A DNA stretch of 12,723 nt from the NCBI GenBank assembly GCA_023269365.1, contig JAHFTN010000030.1, forward strand, positions 1-12,723. Reading direction: 5' to 3'. Below, in pieces: positions 1-5,214 of this stretch. The notes beneath the pieces were generated by a model. The model was not told the origin of the DNA and made no database searches. It saw nothing but the letters and a program-made list of their open reading frames with translations. The position numbers and the translations under genes are program-made. The DNA is from Chlamydiota bacterium. GTDB lineage: Bacteria > Chlamydiota > Chlamydiia > Chlamydiales > Rhabdochlamydiaceae. How positions within the stretch are numbered: the first letter of the stretch is position 1; each line of letters starts with the position of its first letter.

Positions 1-689
1 TGCGCAAAGTCGCGATCCAGGTAGTGAAGGGGATGGAGAGCAAGAGGGCTCCTTTTAAAAAGGTGGTCGTTGCGGAAAAGAATTTGGAAAAATTTTTGGG
101 CAAACCCATCTTCACTACCGATCGTTTTTATGAGCGTACCCCTATCGGGGTATGTATGGGGCTGGCTTGGACATCGATGGGAGGCGCCACGCTTTACATC
201 GAAGCGACAAAGATCCCTTCTGAAAAGACGGAGATGAAACTTACGGGGCAGGCGGGAGATGTGATGAAAGAGTCGTCTCAGATTGCCTGGACCTATCTGC
301 ACAGCACTTGTGAGACTTATGCTCCCGGCAAACCTTTTTTCGAGAAGAAACAGGTCCATATCCACATTCCTGAGGGGGCGACGCCCAAAGATGGTCCGTC
401 CGCGGGAATTACGATGGTGACAGCACTGCTCTCTTTACTTCGAGAAGAACCTATTTTGGATGATTTGGGGATGACAGGAGAGCTGACTTTAACGGGTAAA
501 ATTCTTCCTATCGGGGGGATGAAGGAAAAATTGATTGCAGCCAAGCGCTCAGGAGCTAAAGTACTCATCTTCCCCAAAGAGAATCAACGAGATTACGACG
601 AGCTGCCTTCCTATTTAAAAAAAGAGGTGCGGGTTCATTTTGTGAAGCATTATGAAGAGGTTTTTCATGTGGCTTTCCCCAAAAAGTAA
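1..689 (+). CDS. lon: ATP-dependent protease Lon, C-terminal part (5' truncated by window edge)
   Basis: This is the C-terminal proteolytic domain of Lon, the cytosolic AAA+ serine protease that degrades misfolded and regulatory proteins. The frame is open from the first complete codon at base 3, so the gene begins upstream of the window and no start is called. Two catalytic motifs are visible. PKDGPSAG holds the nucleophilic serine (codon 399-401), and IGGMKEKL holds the dyad lysine (codon 522-524), 41 residues later, the usual Lon spacing. The DRFYERTPIGVCMGLAWTS stretch is the typical start of the protease domain. The AAA+ ATPase and N-terminal substrate-binding parts lie outside the window. 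The 3' end overlaps the possible start of the next gene, which suggests co-translation. Identity is secure; only the missing N-terminus is unseen. Confidence 0.96.
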   Translation, partial: RKVAIQVVKGMESKRAPFKKVVVAEKNLEKFLGKPIFTTDRFYERTPIGVCMGLAWTSMGGATLYIEATKIPSEKTEMKLTGQAGDVMKESSQIAWTYLHSTCETYAPGKPFFEKKQVHIHIPEGATPKDGPSAGITMVTALLSLLREEPILDDLGMTGELTLTGKILPIGGMKEKLIAAKRSGAKVLIFPKENQRDYDELPSYLKKEVRVHFVKHYEEVFHVAFPKK

Positions 690-1182
690 CTCTTTTAAGG
701 AGGCGATTGCTCCCAAGGTGATAGAGCCCGCCTTGCTGAAGGCTAAGGGGATGGAGCTGCGCAAGCAAGGCAAGACGGTGGCCACACTCAATGGCTCGTT
801 TGATCTGATGCATGCAGGCCATTTAGAAATTATCTATCAGGCGAGTTGCCAAGCAGACGTATTGATGGTGGCGCTCAACACCGACAGCTCGATTCAGCGC
901 TACAAAAGCCCTCTAAGACCGATCATCCCTCTCGAGTATAGGATCGAAATGATGGCAGCGCTTGCCATGGTGGATTATGTTACCTGGTTCGATGAGACCG
1001 ATCCGTGTAAGGTACTCTCCCTAATTCAGCCCAATGTCCATGTCAATGGGGCTGAATATACAGAGAAATGTATCGAGGCTGAGACAGTGCGCTCTTATGG
1101 GGGACGGCTACATCTTGTCCCTTTAATTCCAGGGTTATCTACTTCAAAGATCATTAAAAAGATAGTGACCACATGCGTCTAA
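667..1182 (+). CDS. HldE/RfaE domain II-type nucleotidyltransferase (probable heptose-1-phosphate adenylyltransferase)
   Basis: The protein is a single-domain cytidylyltransferase-like enzyme matching the C-terminal half of HldE (RfaE). That half transfers AMP from ATP to D-glycero-beta-D-manno-heptose 1-phosphate for lipopolysaccharide core synthesis. The core is LNGSFDLMHAGHLEII, with the HxGH nucleotide-binding motif. It is followed by ALNTDSS, by RPIIPLEYRIEMMAALAMVDYV and by the C-terminal STSKIIKKI, all in HldE order. The kinase half of HldE is absent. Three starts are possible. ATG 667 has GAAGAGG six bases upstream and is preferred. ATG 652 lies further inside lon. GTG 718 follows AAGGAGG at 697-703, but with wide spacing. 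The last 10 bases overlap the rhomboid gene. The exact sugar substrate is inferred, since related nucleotidyltransferases act on glycerol phosphate or other sugars. Confidence 0.85.
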   Translation: MWLSPKSNSFKEAIAPKVIEPALLKAKGMELRKQGKTVATLNGSFDLMHAGHLEIIYQASCQADVLMVALNTDSSIQRYKSPLRPIIPLEYRIEMMAALAMVDYVTWFDETDPCKVLSLIQPNVHVNGAEYTEKCIEAETVRSYGGRLHLVPLIPGLSTSKIIKKIVTTCV

Positions 1183-2339
1183 TTGGAGAGTTTGACACAG
1201 AAAAAGAGGCTTACACGTTTTATTCTTTCCTTCTAAAGGAAGGGGTTTCGAATCTCTATGAGCTAAAAACTCCGGTAAAGGCAGGAGAAAAGAAGTATTT
1301 GATCTGGGTCTGTGATGAAGAGAATTTGACAAAAGCGCTCCAGTGGTTAGAAGAGTACCGCAAAGATCCTCAGGCGCCTCAGTTCCAAACCACCCTTCCT
1401 AAAACGCCTGTCCCTCCTGCCACCCCTGCCTATGCAGAGGTGTCTAAAAAAGAAGATTTAAAATGGAAATCCATCCCCTCTCCTCACAAGAGAGCGCGTC
1501 GATTTTCTCTGACCCTTACTCATTTTATTCTCTTGCTCTGTGGAGTATTATTTTTATGGAATGATGTGCAAGAAGGGGATCTCGCCAAAGAAAAAGGGCC
1601 TCTAGTGGCGACCTTTGCGATGACGCCTCTGCAACAAACCCTTCTTTTTGACGACCCCGCTTCCTACCAGTACATTCAGACCTTGATCGATACAGTCCCT
1701 TTGAGTGGCTATAAAGAGTTGAAAGACCTGCCCCCCGAGGCGGCAAGCTTATTGAAAAAAGCAGAAGAGGCCCCCTCCTGGCGCGGTATCTATCCCTTCT
1801 TTGTGATTCTTAAAGACAAAGGATGGGCGATGGCAAAGGCGATTCCCCTCTTTGAAAAAATCCGACAAGGTGAGGTATGGCGCCTATTTACTCCTTGCAT
1901 CATGCATCGCGATTTCCTTCATATCTTATTTAACATGATATGGGCCTGGATTTTAATTAAGCAGATAGAAGCGCGTCTTCCCAAATGGAAGATCTGTCTT
2001 TTGATGCTGCTCATTGGCGTAGTTTCCAACGTCTTTCAATATCTAAGTAGCGGCCCTTTTTTCTTAGGGTTTTCAGGGGTTGTCGTGGGCCTTGCTGGAT
2101 TTATCTGGGTGCGTCAGAGAAAAGCCCCCTGGGAGGGGTATCCTTTGCAAAAGGGGACAGCCCTTTTTCTGTTATTTTTTGTCCTTGCGATGTTTGTCAT
2201 TGAACTTTTGACATTTATTTTGCACCTTTTATCTTTGATTCAAATCACTCCTAGTATTGCCAATACGGCGCACATTGTAGGGGGCCTTGTGGGAATGGGG
2301 CTAGGATGTTTAAATTTTTTCAGTAGGAAGATTTTATGA
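1173..2339 (+). CDS. GlpG-like rhomboid family intramembrane serine protease
   Basis: This 388-residue protein has the layout of E. coli GlpG. A cytoplasmic Rhomboid_N-like domain (about 1-72, with the DEENLTKALQWLEEYRKDP pattern) precedes a first membrane segment (about 112-129). The rhomboid core follows from about 235. Core motifs are present: WRLFTP, H245..H250..N254 (MHRDFLHILFN), the catalytic serine S301 in GFSGVVVGL, and the catalytic histidine H367 in ANTAHIVGG. The enzyme should cleave transmembrane substrates within the inner membrane. An insertion of roughly 85-90 residues (about 130-234) sits between the first membrane segment and the core, where GlpG has only the short L1 loop. 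It is probably extracytoplasmic. The start overlaps the upstream gene by 10 bases, and the stop overlaps the rnz start as ATGA. Family and activity are well supported; substrates are unknown. Confidence 0.93.
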   Translation: MRLIGEFDTEKEAYTFYSFLLKEGVSNLYELKTPVKAGEKKYLIWVCDEENLTKALQWLEEYRKDPQAPQFQTTLPKTPVPPATPAYAEVSKKEDLKWKSIPSPHKRARRFSLTLTHFILLLCGVLFLWNDVQEGDLAKEKGPLVATFAMTPLQQTLLFDDPASYQYIQTLIDTVPLSGYKELKDLPPEAASLLKKAEEAPSWRGIYPFFVILKDKGWAMAKAIPLFEKIRQGEVWRLFTPCIMHRDFLHILFNMIWAWILIKQIEARLPKWKICLLMLLIGVVSNVFQYLSSGPFFLGFSGVVVGLAGFIWVRQRKAPWEGYPLQKGTALFLLFFVLAMFVIELLTFILHLLSLIQITPSIANTAHIVGGLVGMGLGCLNFFSRKIL

Positions 2340-3235
2340 CTGTGCGCGATTTGACGATTTTAGGGTGTTCTTCTCAACAGCCCACGCGCGATCGAAACCA
2401 TGGAGCGTACCTTGTCCGCTGGAATGGAGAGGGGCTTCTCTTTGACCCGGGAGAGGGGACGCAGCGGCAATTCATCTTTGCCAACATCGCTCCCACGTGT
2501 GTACAGCGGATCTTCATCAGCCATTTTCATGGAGACCACTGCCTGGGACTTGGCTCGATGCTCATGCGCCTCAATCTCGACAAGGTCACCCACCCGATCC
2601 ACTGCTACTTCCCCGCAAGTGGGAAAACCTATTTCGAAAGGTTGCGCCATGGGACTATCTATCACCAGACGATCACTATCGTGGAGCATCCGATTGAAAA
2701 AGAGGGGCTCGTCGAAGAGACCGATTCTTTTTACATCGAGGCGAAATTCTTAGAGCACGGGATCCAAAATATCGGCTGGAGGATTAAGGAAAAAGAGGGG
2801 CGCAAGTTTGACAAGGCTAAGCTCGCCCAGTACGGCGTCACAGGCCCCAACGTCCGGTTGCTTGAAAAACAAGGGACCCTTTCTATGCAAGGAGCCATCG
2901 TTCGTCTAGACGACGTGAGTCATATTCAGTCAGGAGAGATTTTGGCTGTCGTCATCGACACCCTCCCTTGCCAAGCCGCCATCGACCTGGCAAAAGACGC
3001 CACACTCCTTCTCTGTGAGAGCACCTACCTAGAAACCCACCGCGATCTTGCTGCAAAACACCACCACCTCACAGCCGCACAAGCTGCGCACATCGCCAAG
3101 CAAGCGGGCGCAAAAAAACTCATCCTCACCCATTTTTCCGCACGGTACCGCGAGGCAGAAGAGTTTGAGAAGGAGGCGCGCTCCATTTTCCCCAATTCTT
3201 TTGCCGCTGCAGACTTTAAGGTGTTTGCTTTTTAA
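2336..3235 (+). CDS. rnz: Ribonuclease Z (tRNA 3' processing endonuclease)
   Basis: This 299-residue metallo-beta-lactamase-fold enzyme cuts the 3' trailer from tRNA precursors in the cytoplasm. All expected metal ligands are seen: HFHGDH (H63, H65, D67, H68), H141 in LEHGIQNIGWRI, D208 in VVIDTLP, H244 in KHHHLTAAQAA, and H266 in LTHFSARY. The N-terminus has the substrate-loop pattern GCSSQQPTRDRN. The exosite stretch (about 150-182) is present, and total length is normal for bacterial RNase Z. The ATG shares bases with the stop of the rhomboid gene (ATGA), implying translational coupling as the last gene of the lon run. Its stop abuts a degenerate island. A frame on the opposite strand ends on the same bases (TAA complementary to 3232-3234). 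In Chlamydia this gene also lies near lon, as recalled rather than checked. Confidence 0.96.
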   Translation: MTVRDLTILGCSSQQPTRDRNHGAYLVRWNGEGLLFDPGEGTQRQFIFANIAPTCVQRIFISHFHGDHCLGLGSMLMRLNLDKVTHPIHCYFPASGKTYFERLRHGTIYHQTITIVEHPIEKEGLVEETDSFYIEAKFLEHGIQNIGWRIKEKEGRKFDKAKLAQYGVTGPNVRLLEKQGTLSMQGAIVRLDDVSHIQSGEILAVVIDTLPCQAAIDLAKDATLLLCESTYLETHRDLAAKHHHLTAAQAAHIAKQAGAKKLILTHFSARYREAEEFEKEARSIFPNSFAAADFKVFAF

Positions 3236-3455
3236 AGAAGGGTCAGAGGCGGCGCGAGGCCAGCGTTAGAAAACGCTTGCCTGAAACGTTCCCGCAGAAG
3301 GATTTCAGCAGCATTAGCTTTGTCTACAAAAGGGAAGAACAAGTTCTCTGAGGGAAACAAGAACCCATTGAGTTTTGAATTAGCGGCCCATTGTTTAAGA
3401 GTGAGTGTAAATAAGTTGTATCTGCTTTGTTGGATTTCTTCAGCTCGACTTTGTA

Positions 3456-3464
3456 CAAAATTCC
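3456..3464. repeat. 9-bp target-site duplication, left copy (CAAAATTCC)
   Basis: CAAAATTCC directly precedes the left terminal repeat of the 171-bp element. It recurs exactly at 3636-3644, immediately after the right terminal repeat. Removing the element and one copy restores a continuous match to the right arm of the older inverted repeat. Confidence 0.8.
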
Positions 3465-3635
3465 CTCTGTACTGGACAAAACTTCTCGCCTAAAAAAATC
3501 GAGGAGAGAAATAACAAGATATTAGGATGGACAGGATGGGGAAATTTATTTTTTTGCTTTTTATCCTGTCCATCCTAATATCCTGTTATTTTTCTTCTGC
3601 TTTTGTCTTCTAGGAAAAAATTGTCCAGTACAGAG
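3465..3635. mobile_element. 171-bp non-autonomous insertion element (MITE-like) with TIRs and 9-bp target duplication
   Basis: The element is bounded by a perfect 15-bp inverted repeat, CTCTGTACTGGACAA at 3465-3479 and its complement at 3621-3635. It is flanked on both sides by the identical 9-bp CAAAATTCC (3456-3464 and 3636-3644), as expected of a target-site duplication. It is too short to encode a transposase, so it must have been moved by one supplied elsewhere. Inside is a 29-bp inverted repeat with one mismatch. The uninterrupted target sequence survives in the opposite arm of a surrounding inverted repeat (3890-3945), which independently confirms the element boundaries. The transposase family is not identified; 9-bp duplications occur in several IS families. 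Confidence 0.82.
3509..3591. repeat. 29-bp near-perfect hairpin built from AGGAT units, inside the 171-bp element
   Basis: Arms 3509-3537 and 3563-3591 are reverse complements with a single mismatch (3515 versus 3585) around a 25-base loop. Each arm carries the pentamer AGGAT in a spaced series (ATTAGGATGGACAGGAT on the left, the complement on the right); the left arm has one unit altered to AAGAT. The pairing can be extended outward with G-T pairs to about 3502/3598. It could fold as a strong cruciform or RNA hairpin. There is no T-tract directly after it that would make it a classical terminator. Confidence 0.75.
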
Positions 3636-3644
3636 CAAAATTCC
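3636..3644. repeat. 9-bp target-site duplication, right copy (CAAAATTCC)
   Basis: This is an identical copy of 3456-3464, sitting directly after the right terminal repeat of the 171-bp element. It marks the staggered cut made on insertion. Confidence 0.8.
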
Positions 3645-3828
3645 GTGCGAGACCGTTACCGAACCGAAGGCCGCGACATCTTTGTTAACATAGCTACTAT
3701 ACGCAATAACAGTTCCCGTCCTCTTGTATGCTGAGAGCTGTGCGACTTTTAGTGTGGAGAGAAAGTTTTAATTTCAGGAAGGCAAAATTTGTTCCTTTCT
3801 TGGGAAATGTTACACAGGAAATGGAGGA

Positions 3829-4068
3829 ATGGGTGCAAAATATAGTGAAATGTGTGCTTCAAGCTGCGTAGTTTTCGAAGAACGAATTCTCGGTTCGGTA
3901 ACGGTCTCGGGCCCGGTCTCGCACGGAATTTTTTACAAAGTCGAGGTTATTAAGTCGTCATCGAAACCGCAGAGGGCAGCTGCAATGAGTTTGCCTAAAC
4001 TATACAGATTCCCAACTAAGGGGATGGCACTAATAATAAGATCAACAGTATCTCGGCTTAATATATGA
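3829..4068 (+). CDS. Short hypothetical protein, probable truncated paralogue of the interrupted remnant
   Basis: A 79-codon frame starts at ATG 3829, after a purine-rich AGGAAATGGAGG stretch. Its first 45 or so residues include CASSCVVFEERILGSVTVSG and SHGIFYKVEVIKSSS. They align with the minus-strand remnant at 3645-3756 (SSYVNKDVAAFGSVTVS, HGILYKVELKKS) beyond the region of DNA identity, which supports this as the true frame. The 3' half (from about 3960) is antisense to the minus-strand 98-residue gene and is probably just read-through. So this is most likely the N-terminal stub of a gene cut by rearrangement. The alternating hydrophobic pattern could suit a beta-rich fold, but I do not recognise the family. 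Expression is doubtful. Confidence 0.3.
   Translation: MGAKYSEMCASSCVVFEERILGSVTVSGPVSHGIFYKVEVIKSSSKPQRAAAMSLPKLYRFPTKGMALIIRSTVSRLNI
3890..3945 (-). repeat. Right arm of the large inverted repeat (uninterrupted)
   Basis: This is the reverse complement of the left arm at 3444-3667 without the inserted element, so it represents the empty target site. It contains GGTCTCG twice, at 3903-3909 and 3915-3921 with a 12-base period, where the left arm has it once. The length difference therefore looks like replication slippage. The arm also encodes the last residues and the stop of the minus-strand 98-residue gene. Confidence 0.75.
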
Positions 4069-4229
4069 ATGTGAAGTTTTCGCTTTAGACCTGGAGCAAC
4101 GGGATTGAAGAGATCAACCTTATGAGCCGATCTATAGAGCGCTTGAGCTGCGCTATTAACGGTGCTTACGATAGGAAGGCAATTAAGAACTGCATCTGCA
4201 CCTTTAATGATTTTTTCAACATTAGGCAT
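3933..4229 (-). CDS. Hypothetical 98-residue protein with hydrophobic C-terminal half
   Basis: The frame starts at ATG 4229, preceded by GAGAGG four bases upstream; an in-frame TTG at 4241 is a less likely start. The protein begins MPNVEKIIKGADAVLNCLPIVS. It has a hydrophobic stretch from about residue 60 (TVDLIISAIPLVGNLYSLG, then KLIAAALCG) that could cross or lie on a membrane, and it ends acidic (FDDDLITSTL). The repeated Ile-Pro-(Ile/Leu)-Val pattern (CLPIVST, AIPLVGN) hints at two related hydrophobic hairpins. No catalytic motif is visible. It reads as a lineage-specific chlamydial protein, possibly membrane or inclusion associated, but that is only a guess. Its final three or four residues and its stop lie inside the right arm of the inverted repeat, so its end may have been changed by that rearrangement. 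Confidence 0.55.
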   Translation of the reverse strand: MPNVEKIIKGADAVLNCLPIVSTVNSAAQALYRSAHKVDLFNPVAPGLKRKLHIHILSRDTVDLIISAIPLVGNLYSLGKLIAAALCGFDDDLITSTL

Positions 4230-4307
4230 AATACCTCTCAAAATAAGTGTGTTTATAATAAATAGAAAGTAGAGTCTACCCCAGAAGTAGTATTAAATGC
4301 AATTGAA

Positions 4308-4479
4308 ATACACAAACAACCTCAAAAGTTGGGTTTCTTCGGCGTTGTCAGCCGCTGAATTTGAGTCCCTCTGCATCGCCCAACAAATTCCAAGTTGAGC
4401 TGCTTCGGGACCGGCTGCGCCTGACTCAAATTCAGGGCGGCTCCTTGAGGAAACCCAACTTTTGAGGTTGTTTGTGTAT
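4308..4479. repeat. 172-bp palindromic element with 30-bp perfect inverted repeats
   Basis: Arms 4308-4337 and 4450-4479 are exact reverse complements over 30 bp (outer ends ATACACAAACAACCTC and its complement), separated by 112 bases. A second inverted repeat of 13 bp lies inside (CTGAATTTGAGTC 4355-4367 and its complement 4423-4435), so the whole unit can fold into a long interrupted stem. If the outer TA is counted as a target duplication, the element would be 4311-4476, as for IS630/Tc1-type MITEs. TA is self-complementary, so this cannot be decided here. The right arm and adjoining bases encode the C-terminus and stop of the methyltransferase gene. Confidence 0.75.
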
Positions 4480-5214
4480 AGCATTAAAATTTTTTCTTCG
4501 TAGCTGGTGGCTGATGACCCCCGCTGCAATGGCGTAAGCCGATGCGACATTCAGAGAATTTTTGAATCCGTAAAGGGGGATTTGTACGACGGCGCAAGCT
4601 GTTTCAAGTAATTCTTTCGAAACGCCGTACTCTTCATTTCCTAAAATTAAAGTAAAGGTTTGAGGGAAGAGGAAGTCGAAGATCGAGGGGGCTTCTCTCA
4701 AGGTCTCAAGAGCAATCAATGGTCGTGGTAGAGACTCAATAGTTAGAGCTTTTTGGCAAGGCACCTTGTCAAAAGAGCACATCGAGGTCTTTTGCACCTT
4801 GGGGTTATCAATAAAAGGGGTGATGCCGGCAAAGAGGAGGGTCCCTAGGCGAAAGGCTTCTGTCGTGCGTACGATGCTGCCGACGTTAAAGGCAGAGCGG
4901 ATGTTGTCTAAGTAGATACTCACAGGGAGGTAGGGCTCATCCGATGGGCTGTCGACCTGGTGGGTGAAAAAATGGGGCTCTTTCAAAGGGAGTTTTGCTT
5001 GGACGATGTGGGTGTGGTAGCGATCGGCTAGGGAAGGAAAGTCGTTTTCATCCAGGAAAGGTAATCCTATCCAGCGCTCAACTCTCCTATAAGAATTCAA
5101 ATCGCAGGGCTTTTTTTCTTCATGGAAAGAGCGCAAGAGCTTGGCGGCTATTTTGTGGCGCATCTTGTGGGGAAGTCGAGAGAACTCTCCTTCTGTCATG
5201 CTGGAAATTAACAT
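4432..5214 (-). CDS. TrmH/SpoU-family (SPOUT) RNA 2'-O-ribose methyltransferase
   Basis: This is a 260-residue enzyme expected to transfer methyl from S-adenosylmethionine to a ribose 2'-hydroxyl in tRNA or rRNA. The three SpoU motifs are present: NIRSAFNVGSIVRTTEAFRLG (about 104-124), LILGNEEYGVSKELLETA (about 189-206), and IPLYGFKNSLNVASAYAIA (about 212-230). The knotted SAM-binding domain therefore appears complete. A roughly 95-residue N-terminal part precedes it. ATG 5214 overlaps the stop of abcF as ATGTTAA, supporting coupled translation; ATG 5199 is an alternative start. Residues 246-260, from IHKQPQ to the end, lie within the 172-bp palindromic element, so the native C-terminus was replaced by repeat-derived codons just after the last conserved helix. 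The exact RNA target cannot be told from the sequence. Confidence 0.9.
   Translation of the reverse strand: MLISSMTEGEFSRLPHKMRHKIAAKLLRSFHEEKKPCDLNSYRRVERWIGLPFLDENDFPSLADRYHTHIVQAKLPLKEPHFFTHQVDSPSDEPYLPVSIYLDNIRSAFNVGSIVRTTEAFRLGTLLFAGITPFIDNPKVQKTSMCSFDKVPCQKALTIESLPRPLIALETLREAPSIFDFLFPQTFTLILGNEEYGVSKELLETACAVVQIPLYGFKNSLNVASAYAIAAGVISHQLRRKNFNAIHKQPQKLGFLKEPP

Larger units (their letters stand above)
3444..3667 (+). repeat. Left arm of a large inverted repeat, interrupted by the 171-bp element
   Basis: Bases 3444-3464 plus 3645-3667 (44 bases once the element and one target copy are removed) match the reverse complement of 3890-3945. The exceptions are one substitution and a 12-base length difference. 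Both arms begin CTCGACTTTGTA and end GAACCGA when read in the plus sense of this arm. Similarity stops abruptly at both ends at DNA level, but a peptide similarity continues outward in one frame, so this is probably an inverted duplication of part of a gene. Confidence 0.75.
3232..3759 (-). pseudogene. Remnant of a small hypothetical gene, split by a transposable element
   Basis: The minus strand of this stretch is largely open but has no intact gene. Upstream of the insertion, one frame (about 3756-3645) reads smoothly through AYSSYVNKDVAAFGSVTVS and HGI. Removing the 171-bp element and one target copy (180 bases, frame-neutral) would let it continue as LYKVELKKSNKAD. With the element in place, a stop appears at 3561-3563. 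Nearer rnz, a second frame stays open from 3489 down to a TAA at 3234-3232. It has a protein-like C-terminus containing KANAAEILLRERFRQAF, so a frameshift, or a join of two different remnants, is likely. No start codon with a ribosome site was found. The first part shares an aligned peptide (SS-x-V ... GSVTVS ... HGI-x-YKVE) with the plus-strand frame at 3829. I do not recognise the family. Confidence 0.35.

Noticed and set aside
2360..2753. Open frames on both strands inside rnz
   Set aside because: The rnz frame holds all metal-binding motifs; the others are low-complexity shadows.
3258..3281. Hairpin GGC-AGCGTT / AACGCT-GCC shortly after rnz as an intrinsic terminator
   Set aside because: The stem has a mismatch and no T-run follows on either strand. 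It also lies in a possible minus-strand coding remnant, so it was not called.
4293..4550. Minus-strand 85-codon frame running through the 172-bp palindromic element
   Set aside because: It is only an alternative frame of the methyltransferase 3' end and the repeat, with no ribosome site or protein-like character.
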